A DNA stretch of 16,920 nucleotides from an uncultured Eggerthellaceae bacterium (GCA_946631805.1 CAMPAJ010000007.1:1-16920); one strand, 5' to 3'; counted from the first letter of the stretch, positions 7,869-14,521 are shown. Notes: generated by a model from the sequence alone, not told the origin. Numbers and translations: made by a program.

Positions 7869-9080
7869 ATGGGTGTGAAGGACGTTGAATTCGAACGCGA
7901 AATCGCCGACGAGGAGCGCATCGAGCGCTACCCGTTCATAATCAGGCTCTACGGTGCGCTGTCCATCATTGGCGGCGGCGTGCAAATCGTTTTGTTCGTG
8001 CTGGGCGTGCTGGCCATCGTCAACGGGCGGATTGACTTCTCGGCGTTCGAGGGCACGGCGGCCACGACGGCCGTGATCGGCGTCGTGGCCCTCGTGCTCT
8101 CCGTCGTGTTGGCGGGCATGTTCTTCGTCCTGGGCGTTCGTTTGGTGCTGGGAAAACGCGCACGGGCTGCGCTCCTCGCGAACATCATGATTGCCGTCGA
8201 GGTCGCCGAAATCCTGTGCCAATTCCTGCTCTTCGGGGCGGGCGGCGAGCTTATTCCGCCTGTTATCAACGTCGTTATCCTCATCGCCTTGCAAACGTAT
8301 TCCGATCCCGCATTGGCCGGCGAGCGCCGTTTGCAGCGCCGCCTGCGGCAGCTCGAGGTCAAGGCCCAGGCGGAAGACGGCACGCTTGGGCTCGACACGA
8401 CGGGCAAGGGCTACATCACGCTGAACTTCTACAACGTGTTCTGGGTGTTCGTCATATGCTCCATCCTAGGGCTCGTAATCGAGGTTATCTACCATATGGC
8501 CGTCGTAGAGCCGGGCGTGTACCAGGATCGCGCCGGGCTGCTATTCGGTCCGTTCAGCCCCATCTACGGGGTGGGCGCCGTGCTCATGACCGTGGCCCTC
8601 AACCGGTTTCACAAGAAGAATTTCGTCATCATCTTCCTGGTGAGCGCCGTAATCGGCGGGGCATTCGAGTTTTTCGTCAGCTGGTTCATGGAAATGGCGT
8701 TCGGCATTACGGCATGGGATTACACGGGCACGTTTCTTTCCATCGGCGGCCGGACGAACGGCATGTTCATGGCCATGTGGGGCGTGCTCGGACTCGTTTG
8801 GGTCAAACTGTGCTTGCCCTACATGCTCAAGATCGTGAACAAGATACCCTGGAACTGGCGTTATACGGTTACTGCTGTATGTGCTGCCCTTATGCTCGCC
8901 GATTGCATGCTCACGTTGGCATCGTTGGATTGCTGGTATCAGCGTCAGGCGGGGACGATGGACTACGCCCGGCAATCGGCTATCGTGGAATTCTGCAACG
9001 AACGGTATGACGATTCCTTCATGCAAAACCGCTTCCAATCCATGACGATGAACACCGACAATGCAGCGCGTGTTAATTAA
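7869..9080 (+). CDS. Membrane protein with C-terminal CmpB ('putative ABC transporter permease') domain
   Basis: 403 residues in two membrane halves. The N-terminal half has about four hydrophobic segments (roughly 24-52, 66-94, 101-124, 128-143) and matches no family I can name. A charged linker (150-182) follows. The C-terminal half (about 187-320) has the features of the CmpB family (PF06541): FWVFVICSILGLVIEVIYH, GLLFGPFSPIYGVGAV and AWDYTGTFLSIGGRTN. Despite the family label no ABC ATPase is nearby, and the true role is unknown to me. ATG 7869 is chosen because AGGGAG ends 6 bases before it. The in-frame start at 7746 lies inside the cydB terminator. It is probably a single-gene unit. 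Confidence 0.8.
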   Translation: MGVKDVEFEREIADEERIERYPFIIRLYGALSIIGGGVQIVLFVLGVLAIVNGRIDFSAFEGTAATTAVIGVVALVLSVVLAGMFFVLGVRLVLGKRARAALLANIMIAVEVAEILCQFLLFGAGGELIPPVINVVILIALQTYSDPALAGERRLQRRLRQLEVKAQAEDGTLGLDTTGKGYITLNFYNVFWVFVICSILGLVIEVIYHMAVVEPGVYQDRAGLLFGPFSPIYGVGAVLMTVALNRFHKKNFVIIFLVSAVIGGAFEFFVSWFMEMAFGITAWDYTGTFLSIGGRTNGMFMAMWGVLGLVWVKLCLPYMLKIVNKIPWNWRYTVTAVCAALMLADCMLTLASLDCWYQRQAGTMDYARQSAIVEFCNERYDDSFMQNRFQSMTMNTDNAARVN

Positions 9081-9104
9081 CGTTCGCCAAGAGTGTGCTA
9101 GCAT
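9077..9104 (+). promoter_or_regulatory. Candidate promoter giving a leaderless mRNA for the hemolysin-III-like gene
   Basis: TTAACG (9077-9082) and TAGCAT (9099-9104) are spaced by 16 bases. The expected transcription start, seven bases after the -10 box, is the A of ATG 9111. No ribosome binding site precedes either ATG (9105 or 9111), so translation from a leaderless mRNA is plausible. Confidence 0.4.
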
Positions 9105-9110
9105 ATGCGT

Positions 9111-9854
9111 ATGAAGATACCCGCCACACCACAGCCAAGTCCCGAAGCCAGCTCGCCGCACATGCCGGTATGGACGCCTTCTCAGTTCAAGGAGGCAAAG
9201 AAGGGCGCGTACGCGGGGCATCCCCTCGAAACAAATTCGCTTGGCGAGACCATTGCCAATTCGGTTTCCAACGGAGTCGCGGCTGCGCTTGCCATCGCGG
9301 GCCTCGTTATCCTGGTGGTTATGGCCGTGCTGCATGGCGGTGGCGTGAGGGTGCTGGTGGCTTTGGCCTTCGCGGTGCCCATGCTCCTGGCGTTTCTCAT
9401 GTCGACGTTGTTCCACGCGCTGCCAAACGATGTGGCCAAGCGCGTGTTCAGGGTGCTCGGCCACGATTTCGTGTACCTCTACATCGCCGGCGCGTTCACG
9501 CCGTATTGCATTCTGCTCCTGGCCGATTCCGGCGGTTTGGCGCTGTGCAGCATCGAGTGGGCTTTGGCGTTTGCTGGCATTCTCGTAGAGTCCATCTGGC
9601 TCTCGCGCCCCCGTTGGGTTGCTCTGGGCATTTGCCTGGCCATGAGCTTGGCGGGCATCGCGTTCGCCCCTGCCTTCGCTGCAGCGCTCGCGCCCGCGGG
9701 ATGGTGGCTCCTCGTGGCGGCCTTCGTTTGCTTTTGCGCGGGAATTGCGTTTTACCTGCTGCGCAAGGTGCCGTATCTGTGGTTCGTATCGCATCTGGTC
9801 GTTCTGGCGGGCTCGGTTTGCCTGTTCTTGTCCGTTGCGCTGTTTGTGATCTAG
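9111..9854 (+). CDS. Hemolysin III / PAQR-family-like integral membrane protein with an altered metal site
   Basis: 247 residues with a soluble N-terminus of about 45 and about seven hydrophobic segments. Family landmarks are recognisable: GETIANSVSNG, STLFHALP, VYLYIAGAFTP, AGIAFYLLRKVPY and SHLVVLAGSV. In this family (TrhA, YqfA, adiponectin receptors) three histidines usually bind zinc. Here FHALP keeps one and SHLVVL keeps one. The other member of the usual HxxxH pair is Trp (WFVSH), the usual His in the later HF pair is Leu, the usual TH near the N-terminus is SN, and the Asp before the IAG helix is Gly. ATG 9105 is an alternative start two codons earlier. A CBS-domain gene follows after 9 bases, so the two are probably cotranscribed. 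The hemolysin name is historical; toxicity should not be assumed. Confidence 0.78.
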   Translation: MKIPATPQPSPEASSPHMPVWTPSQFKEAKKGAYAGHPLETNSLGETIANSVSNGVAAALAIAGLVILVVMAVLHGGGVRVLVALAFAVPMLLAFLMSTLFHALPNDVAKRVFRVLGHDFVYLYIAGAFTPYCILLLADSGGLALCSIEWALAFAGILVESIWLSRPRWVALGICLAMSLAGIAFAPAFAAALAPAGWWLLVAAFVCFCAGIAFYLLRKVPYLWFVSHLVVLAGSVCLFLSVALFVI

Positions 9855-9863
9855 GAGACGTTG

Positions 9864-10712
9864 ATGGCTAAAGATGCTCGGGAGGGCGATAGTACCAAGC
9901 CTGGTTTTCTCGGCGGTTTGAGGGAAGCCTTCGGGCGCGGAAAGCGCCAGGTATCCGAAGACGAGATAAAAGAACTCGTGGACGATGCGGATGAGCTTCT
10001 TGAAGACGAAAAGCGCATGATCAGCGAAATCCTCGACCTAGACGAGCTCACGGTGAGCGACGTCATGCAGCCGCGCGTCGACATCATTGCCGTTGAAGAC
10101 GACGAGACCGTGCGCGCCGCGCTCGAGCGCATGAGGGGCACGGGGTATTCCCGCTTGCCCGTGTACCACGAAAGCCTCGACCACATCGTGGGCATTGTCC
10201 GCTACAAGGATCTGATACCGGCCGTGCTCGACGGCGAAGTCGAAGGGCCGGTGACCGACTACGTGCACGACGCGTTGTTCGTGCCCGAAACCAAGGACCT
10301 GTTCCCGCTCTTGTCCGAGATGCAAACGAATCGGCAACAGATGGCCATAGTAGTAGACGAGTACGGTGGCACCGATGGTTTAATAACTCTCGAGGATATC
10401 GTGGAGGAAATCGTCGGCGACATCATTGACGAGACCGATTCCGAGACGGCTTACGTGACGCTGACGGCCGAAGGCGAATGGCACGTCGACGGTCGTTGCC
10501 CAATCGAGGAGGCCTTGGAGCTCGGGTGGCCGGTCGTCGAATCCGACCAATACGAAACCATAGCCGGTTGGCTGCTCGATACCGTAGACGCGGTGCCGCA
10601 GGTCGGCGATGAGTTTGTAGTCGATGGATATCGATTCAAGGTGCGCACGATGCGCCGCCGCCGCATTAGGAGCCTTCACGTTTCTCGCTTGAATGAGGAG
10701 GACCAGGGCTAG
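9864..10712 (+). CDS. CBS-pair protein of the CorC/HlyC type
   Basis: 282-residue soluble protein: acidic N-terminal linker (VSEDEIKELVDDADELLEDEK, in part a family hallmark), two CBS domains at about 65-122 (VMQPRVDIIAV, GYSRLPVY) and 130-186 (QMAIVVDEYGGTDGLITLED), and a CorC_HlyC domain at about 198-275. There is no DUF21 membrane domain, so it is the short CorC-like form rather than a membrane CNNM-type transporter. CBS pairs usually bind adenine nucleotides, and related proteins affect magnesium or cobalt homeostasis; the role here is unproven. ATG 9864 has AGGAGA 5 bases upstream. The gene is probably cotranscribed with the preceding membrane protein. Confidence 0.88.
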   Translation: MAKDAREGDSTKPGFLGGLREAFGRGKRQVSEDEIKELVDDADELLEDEKRMISEILDLDELTVSDVMQPRVDIIAVEDDETVRAALERMRGTGYSRLPVYHESLDHIVGIVRYKDLIPAVLDGEVEGPVTDYVHDALFVPETKDLFPLLSEMQTNRQQMAIVVDEYGGTDGLITLEDIVEEIVGDIIDETDSETAYVTLTAEGEWHVDGRCPIEEALELGWPVVESDQYETIAGWLLDTVDAVPQVGDEFVVDGYRFKVRTMRRRRIRSLHVSRLNEEDQG

Positions 10713-10742
10713 CGAGCCCAATGCGAGTTCGGTGAAGGTGGG

Positions 10743-10748
10743 TGTAAT
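10743..10748 (+). promoter_or_regulatory. Possible -10 box just before the PspC-domain gene
   Basis: TGTAAT matches the -10 consensus at five of six positions and ends ten bases before the ATG, so the mRNA would have almost no leader. No clear -35 is present, and the only purine-rich stretch (AAGGTG, 10735-10740) is too far from the start to be a normal ribosome binding site. Confidence 0.25.
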
Positions 10749-10757
10749 CGGGCGTCC

Positions 10758-11570
10758 ATGTTGCAGCAGCCGTCTTCAGAGAAACTGTGCCGTTCGCAAG
10801 ATGCGTGTTTGGGCGGCGTGTGCGCCGGCATAGCCGAGCGCTACGACTTGGACCCGATCGTCGTGCGCATCCTCATGCTGCTCCTTGCCTTGGTGACGCT
10901 GGGCATCGGCGCCATCGCCTATGTGGCGCTTTGGGCTGCGCTCCCGCAAAAGCCGGCTGCACGTACCCCGTACGACGTGTCTCCCGAAAAAGCCGAGTCG
11001 AGCGCGTACGGATGCGTCGACTGTTCCAAGTCCGCGCTGGAAGCCGAAGAAGGAACGAGCGGCGAAAGCCTTTCCATTGCAGTGTGGCTGGTCATCGTGC
11101 TGTGCCTCATCTTGCTGTTCATCATCGTCGTCACCAACGTCTCGCCCATGATCCGAGGGTCGGAATGGTGGCAGTTCTGGCCGTTGGCGTGGGTGATATG
11201 TGGCGTTTGCCTTATCGTGCTGCCATTTGCGGGCTCCCGCGAGGCGTCGTGGCATGCGCTGGGGGTCATCGCGGTTTCGCTTGCGGTATCGTGCCTGCCC
11301 ATGAGCCTGGGCGTTTTGTCGTGGTCGACGTTTGCGTGGGCGTTCGAGCGCATGTGGTTGCTGGTGGTGTTGGCTGCCGTGCTGTTCGTCGTCGGCACGT
11401 ACCGCTCCAACGGTGCGTTGGCCATAACCGGAGGGCTCATCGTGGCCGTTTTCTGCCTCATGATGCTTGGCTTCCATGCCATTCCCGGCGATGTTGCCAA
11501 TCTGCTCATTGCGATGCCCGGTGGACGTTCAATTCGCATCGCCATGGCCGCAACCCTGTGTCTTTTCTAG
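10758..11570 (+). CDS. PspC-domain membrane protein
   Basis: 270 residues. The N-terminal 8-64 is a PspC domain (PF04024): LCRSQDACLGGVCAGIAERY, then a hydrophobic hairpin ending in AYVALWAALPQ. The domain occurs in phage-shock-type envelope stress proteins. A linker (65-105) contains C86xxC89, a possible metal or disulfide pair. The C-terminal half has about five further hydrophobic segments (106-128, 140-157, 163-185, 197-212, 217-235) that I cannot assign to a family. It starts 45 bases after the CBS gene and could be read from the same transcript or from its own weak promoter. No PspA or PspB partner is in the window. Confidence 0.82.
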   Translation: MLQQPSSEKLCRSQDACLGGVCAGIAERYDLDPIVVRILMLLLALVTLGIGAIAYVALWAALPQKPAARTPYDVSPEKAESSAYGCVDCSKSALEAEEGTSGESLSIAVWLVIVLCLILLFIIVVTNVSPMIRGSEWWQFWPLAWVICGVCLIVLPFAGSREASWHALGVIAVSLAVSCLPMSLGVLSWSTFAWAFERMWLLVVLAAVLFVVGTYRSNGALAITGGLIVAVFCLMMLGFHAIPGDVANLLIAMPGGRSIRIAMAATLCLF

Positions 11571-11846
11571 CGTCGCCGTTCGAGGTCGCAAAACGTGGGG
11601 ATTCGGCTCATCGATGATGCTCGGAATTGGTCGACGCCCTTTGCGCCGCAATGCGTGCTTTGCCGTTCGCCGGGGGTGAACGGCTGATTCAAAAGCAGCA
11701 CGCTTGTTCGCTTTCTCCATAATCTGCAATCGATATGTAGAGTTATTTTTCAAATGGATAACCAATATCTTGGAGATATGAATAATCGCTCATATTGCGG
11801 GAAACGTTAATCGAACAAATAATGAAGGGCGTCGACTAGCAAAATT
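11571..11846. other. Intergenic region upstream of the wall-hydrolase gene
   Basis: No gene was recognised. The first part is GC-rich and holds a 9-bp hairpin (see separate entry). From about 11695 the sequence turns clearly AT-rich, unlike its surroundings, and includes the perfect small palindrome ATATCT-TGG-AGATAT (11765-11779), which could be an operator. I looked for a c-di-AMP (ydaO-type) riboswitch, which often precedes actinobacterial wall hydrolases, and did not find its conserved core. Confidence 0.45.
11662..11684. terminator. Hairpin downstream of the PspC-domain gene, no T tract
   Basis: GCCGTTC (11662-11668) pairs with GAACGGC (11678-11684), extendable by two pairs including a G-T, leaving the small loop CGGGG. 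The following sequence is not T-rich, so termination is uncertain. Confidence 0.35.
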
Positions 11847-11874
11847 TTGGCCTTTTGCCGTCCTACGGTAAAAT
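11847..11874 (+). promoter_or_regulatory. Promoter of the wall-hydrolase gene
   Basis: TTGGCC (11847-11852) and TAAAAT (11869-11874) are spaced by 16 bases. Transcription would start near 11881, giving a leader of about 40 bases before ATG 11922. The position also argues against the longer reading frame that begins inside this promoter. Confidence 0.65.
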
Positions 11875-11921
11875 ATTCCCATCGCGGAGGCATAAGGACG
11901 CCGCCGCAAAGGAATTTACAT

Positions 11922-12707
11922 ATGAGTCGGAAGCAGCCTAAACGTAGAGCCGGCAATATGGTCTTAAAAGCCATGGCCGGTATTTTTATTTTCGCCATAG
12001 CGTGTGGCGTCGGCTTTGGCGTGGCCTCAGCCGATTCCTCTGACGATGTGGCGCAGTCGGGCGCGCTCGGCTTCGACAAGGCAACTCAGCTGGCTACGTC
12101 GGCGGGTCACACGCAACGGGCTGATGCCGACGCTTCGTCCCAGGAGTCCTATTACGAGCAATCTACGCTCACGTCGGCTTCGTTGCGCACGATCGATTCC
12201 GGCATCTCCATGATCGACGAGAAGGAAAAACTCGATCGTCAGAATTTGGCCGCCGATAATGTCGCGGCACCTAAGCGTGCCGAGAAGAATCGGGCTAAAC
12301 AGGGGAATTGCGATTACGGCATGTCGGAAGTCGACTGGTCCGTCGGGCGCGATGCCTTCGTGGCCGAGTGGGGCTCGCGCATCAACGCATACCTGTCTGG
12401 TTCGGAACTTGCCGGTTATGGCGAGGTCTTCGCCCGAGCTGCTTGGGATAACGGCGTTGACCCTCGCTGGTCGCCGGCTATTTCGGATACCGAGAGCAGC
12501 AAGGGCAAAGTGTGCTTCTTGCCGCACAACGCCTGGGGTTGGGGCGAATCGTCTTGGGACGATTGGGAGACGGCCATCAAAGAGCACGTTGCCGGGCTGG
12601 CGAAGGTGTACGGCTATAGCGTCACGCCGACGGCCGCTGCTATTTACTGCCCGCCGAACCATGTGTTTTGGTATGGGCATACGTATGAGCAGATGACCTG
12701 GATATAA
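11922..12707 (+). CDS. Exported lysozyme-fold (glucosaminidase-like) cell-wall hydrolase
   Basis: 261 residues. The basic N-terminus (MSRKQPKRR) and hydrophobic stretch at about 14-36 ending in VASADS form a signal peptide or anchor. A low-complexity Ser/Ala/Thr-rich linker with a short charged helix (about 98-125) follows. The C-terminal domain (about 145-261) has the character of the glucosaminidase/lysozyme superfamily: GSRINAYLSGS, AAWDNGVDPRWSPAISDTESSKG with likely catalytic Glu191, NAWGWGESSW, and a final YCPP...WYGHTYEQM. Such proteins cut peptidoglycan; the exact bond is not predictable here. C130, C198 and C243 could form a disulfide. ATG 11922 has AAAGGAA 7 bases upstream. A single-gene unit with its own promoter. 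Confidence 0.78.
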   Translation: MSRKQPKRRAGNMVLKAMAGIFIFAIACGVGFGVASADSSDDVAQSGALGFDKATQLATSAGHTQRADADASSQESYYEQSTLTSASLRTIDSGISMIDEKEKLDRQNLAADNVAAPKRAEKNRAKQGNCDYGMSEVDWSVGRDAFVAEWGSRINAYLSGSELAGYGEVFARAAWDNGVDPRWSPAISDTESSKGKVCFLPHNAWGWGESSWDDWETAIKEHVAGLAKVYGYSVTPTAAAIYCPPNHVFWYGHTYEQMTWI

Positions 12708-12751
12708 GGGCATCGGGCTCGCTTCTTTCTTCTTACTCTTTTTGTCCCACC

Positions 12752-12878
12752 GCCCCGATCGCCCTGCCCGCGGAGGAGCGGGGTGTTCGCTTGGCTTCGG
12801 CTAACTGATATGAATGACAGGATTTGTGCCTGCAGAATCGCTCACACCCCACTCCTCCGCGGGCAGGGCGATCGGGGC
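12752..12878. repeat. 127-bp inverted-repeat element
   Basis: Two 35-base arms (12752-12786 and 12844-12878) are complementary at 34 positions; the only mismatch is C12779 against A12851. On a minus-strand RNA this mismatch becomes a G-U pair. The 57-base centre shows no recognised gene. A T-rich stretch (12724-12745) precedes it on the plus strand, but no T tract follows the right arm, and no exact target-site duplication is seen at the ends. It could be a MITE-like or REP-type element, a bidirectional terminator of the hydrolase gene, or a structured RNA. Confidence 0.85.
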
Positions 12879-12955
12879 TGCCCAACTGCGGGTGCGAGCG
12901 TTCGTGACCGTGAAATCCCAACTGTATCATTGAGCTGAGGGGTTTGCTCGCCGAT

Positions 12956-12995
12956 GGGGGGGGTGGGGAAGGTGTGGGTTGCGTGGGCGGGGAGG
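12956..12995 (+). other. G8 tract and potential G-quadruplex upstream of trkA
   Basis: Eight consecutive G (12956-12963) are followed by G runs at 12965-12968, 12976-12978, 12985-12987 and 12989-12992, with loops of 1, 7, 6 and 1 bases, which meets the usual quadruplex pattern. The run overlaps the proposed -35 box of the trkA pair. Folding in vivo is not shown by sequence alone. Confidence 0.7.
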
Positions 12996-13007
12996 ATTCT
13001 TTAGGAT
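12979..13007 (+). promoter_or_regulatory. Candidate promoter of the RCK (trkA) pair
   Basis: TTGCGT (12979-12984) and TAGGAT (13002-13007) are spaced by 17 bases. A start near 13014 would give a leader of about 50 bases containing a small hairpin, GGGAA with TTCCC. The -35 sits between G runs of the possible quadruplex. Confidence 0.45.
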
Positions 13008-13063
13008 ACAGTACGACATGGGAAGTGCGTTTCCCAAGGTGGCTGCATAGGAAGTAGGACGGT

Positions 13064-13723
13064 ATGCGCAATGTGATCGTGGTCGGTTGCGGGCGTGTGG
13101 GCTCGCGGTTGGCGGACATGCTCTCGGATGCCGGCGCCAACGTATGCGTGGTGGACTGGCAGGCCGATGCGTTCGACAACCTGGGGCGCAATTTCAACGG
13201 GTCGACGGTTCAGGGCATTGGGTATGACGAGGATACGCTTGTAAAGGCGGGTATCGAAGATTGCGATGTCGTGGCCGCCGTGACCCAGTCCGACAACGCC
13301 AACCTCATGGTGGCCGAGGTTGCAAGCCGCTTGTACGGTGTGCCTCATGTGATTACGCGCCTGTACAACCACGACCACGAACGCGCGTATATGCAGCTCG
13401 GCATTGACTACGTGTGCGGAACGACGCTCGTGGCTGAAGAGGTGTTCAGCAAGGCGCTTTCGGGGCATGGCTCCCACATCGACACGTTCGGCGATTACGA
13501 GGTGCTGCGGTTCTCGCTCAATCTGGCATGGGATGAGCGAAAGGCCATCCGCGTGTACGAAATCGAGCGCGATCACGACATTCGCATCGTTGCGTTCGAG
13601 CGCAAGGACGGGTCGGCGTCGTCCATTCCGACGCGCGAGTCGACGTTGTATCATGGCGACACCGTGCTTGCTTGCGTTCACCATAATCTGGTGGATTCGT
13701 TTGCCAAGTTCATCCAATCGTAG
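13064..13723 (+). CDS. trkA: RCK (TrkA-N/TrkA-C) potassium-transport regulator, first of a pair
   Basis: 219-residue cytoplasmic regulator of potassium channels or transporters. The N-terminal RCK domain is a nucleotide-binding Rossmann fold with VIVVGCGRVGSRLA (GxGxxG at 8-13) and D31 at the end of the second strand, then AAVTQSDNANLMVAEVASRLYGV, a typical RCK_N helix. From about 140 the RCK_C domain runs to the end (YHGDTVLACVHH). AGGACGG precedes the ATG. The next gene is a second RCK protein 12 bases on, like the ceoB-ceoC pair of mycobacteria. No TrkH/KtrB membrane subunit lies in the window, so the partner must be elsewhere. Confidence 0.9.
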   Translation: MRNVIVVGCGRVGSRLADMLSDAGANVCVVDWQADAFDNLGRNFNGSTVQGIGYDEDTLVKAGIEDCDVVAAVTQSDNANLMVAEVASRLYGVPHVITRLYNHDHERAYMQLGIDYVCGTTLVAEEVFSKALSGHGSHIDTFGDYEVLRFSLNLAWDERKAIRVYEIERDHDIRIVAFERKDGSASSIPTRESTLYHGDTVLACVHHNLVDSFAKFIQS

Positions 13724-13735
13724 GCGGGAGGCGGC

Positions 13736-14407
13736 ATGTACATCGTCATTAACGGCGGCGGCAAGGTGGGCGAGTATTTGGCTACCGTCCTTCTGCGGAG
13801 CGGCAACGAGGTCGCCGTCATCGAACGCGACGTCAAGGTTGCGGACCGTTTGTCCATGGTGCTTCAGGGCCGTTATCTGATCATACGAGGCGACGGGTGC
13901 GACTCTCGCTACCAAGAGGATGCGGGCATTCGCAAGGCCGACGTGTTCGTGGCGGCTACCGGCCAAGACGACAACAATTTGGTGGCGTGCGAAATCGCAT
14001 CGCGCATCTATAACGTCCCGCGCTGCATCGCGCGCGTGAACGCGCCGAAGAACCAGCGCATTTTCCGCGCGCTCGACATCGAGTCGATCTCGTCGACCGA
14101 GATGATTGCCAACCTCATCGAAGAGGAAACCCTCATGGGTTCCGTGAACGTCGTGTCGTCGCTCACACACGGCAACGTCGTGCTCAACGAGCTGGTCGTG
14201 CCCCATATGCGCAATCACTCAAACGACGAGGGCGTGCTGGCCTACGATGTGGAAATGCCCGAGAACAGCCTTATCGTGGCCGTTTCTTCCAAAGACGACG
14301 TCGAGGTCGTTGGCGAGGAGACGCGCCTGTATCCGGGCGATACCGTCGTCATAGCCGCCGACCGGGACCGCGTTGCCGATGTGCGCGCGGTGTTCAGGGA
14401 GCTGTAG
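13736..14407 (+). CDS. trkA: RCK (TrkA-N/TrkA-C) potassium-transport regulator, second of a pair
   Basis: 223-residue paralogue of the preceding gene. Rossmann motif YIVINGGGKVGEYLA (GGGKVG at 7-12) with acidic E30 after the second strand, then FVAATGQDDNNLVACEIASRIYNVPR. The C-terminal RCK_C part (about 140-223) includes SLIVAVSSKDDV and LYPGDTVVIAADRD. The acidic residue after strand two is Glu here and Asp in the first protein, which fits two subunits that may form mixed assemblies with different ligand preference (inference). GGGAGGC lies 3 bases upstream of the ATG. Cotranscribed with the first and ended by a strong terminator. Confidence 0.92.
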   Translation: MYIVINGGGKVGEYLATVLLRSGNEVAVIERDVKVADRLSMVLQGRYLIIRGDGCDSRYQEDAGIRKADVFVAATGQDDNNLVACEIASRIYNVPRCIARVNAPKNQRIFRALDIESISSTEMIANLIEEETLMGSVNVVSSLTHGNVVLNELVVPHMRNHSNDEGVLAYDVEMPENSLIVAVSSKDDVEVVGEETRLYPGDTVVIAADRDRVADVRAVFREL

Positions 14408-14416
14408 GGCTTTCCA

Positions 14417-14464
14417 CGCTGCTGCCGACGGCCCCCCGGCGAGGGCCGTCGGCAGCAGCGTTTT
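14417..14464 (+). terminator. Strong intrinsic terminator after the trkA pair
   Basis: An 18-bp perfect stem, 14417-14434 with 14443-14460, has the 8-base loop CCCGGCGA and is followed by TTTT (14461-14464). It begins 10 bases after the stop codon and isolates the trkA pair from the next gene. Confidence 0.92.
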
Positions 14465-14521
14465 CGCCTGTTGTCTTTGCGCCGATTCGGTAGGCAAGGC
14501 GCACGGCGGCTTTTGATGGGG

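Noticed and set aside
8541..9794. 417-codon minus-strand open frame
   Set aside because: Runs opposite two membrane protein genes and across their intergenic promoter; composition is that of a shadow frame.
11847..11921. Longer N-terminus for the wall hydrolase
   Set aside because: It would begin within the promoter and would place 25 extra residues before a normal signal peptide; ATG 11922 has its own binding site.
11571..11921. c-di-AMP (ydaO-type) riboswitch before the hydrolase
   Set aside because: Considered because such riboswitches precede actinobacterial wall hydrolases and potassium genes, but the conserved core was not found and only about 40 bases lie between promoter and start.
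12733..13197. Minus-strand open frame across the inverted repeat and G tract
   Set aside because: Its proline/serine-rich translation merely reflects the G tract, and it overlaps the start of trkA.
13001..14218. 405-codon minus-strand open frame
   Set aside because: Antisense shadow of the two RCK genes, both of which carry intact Rossmann motifs on the plus strand.
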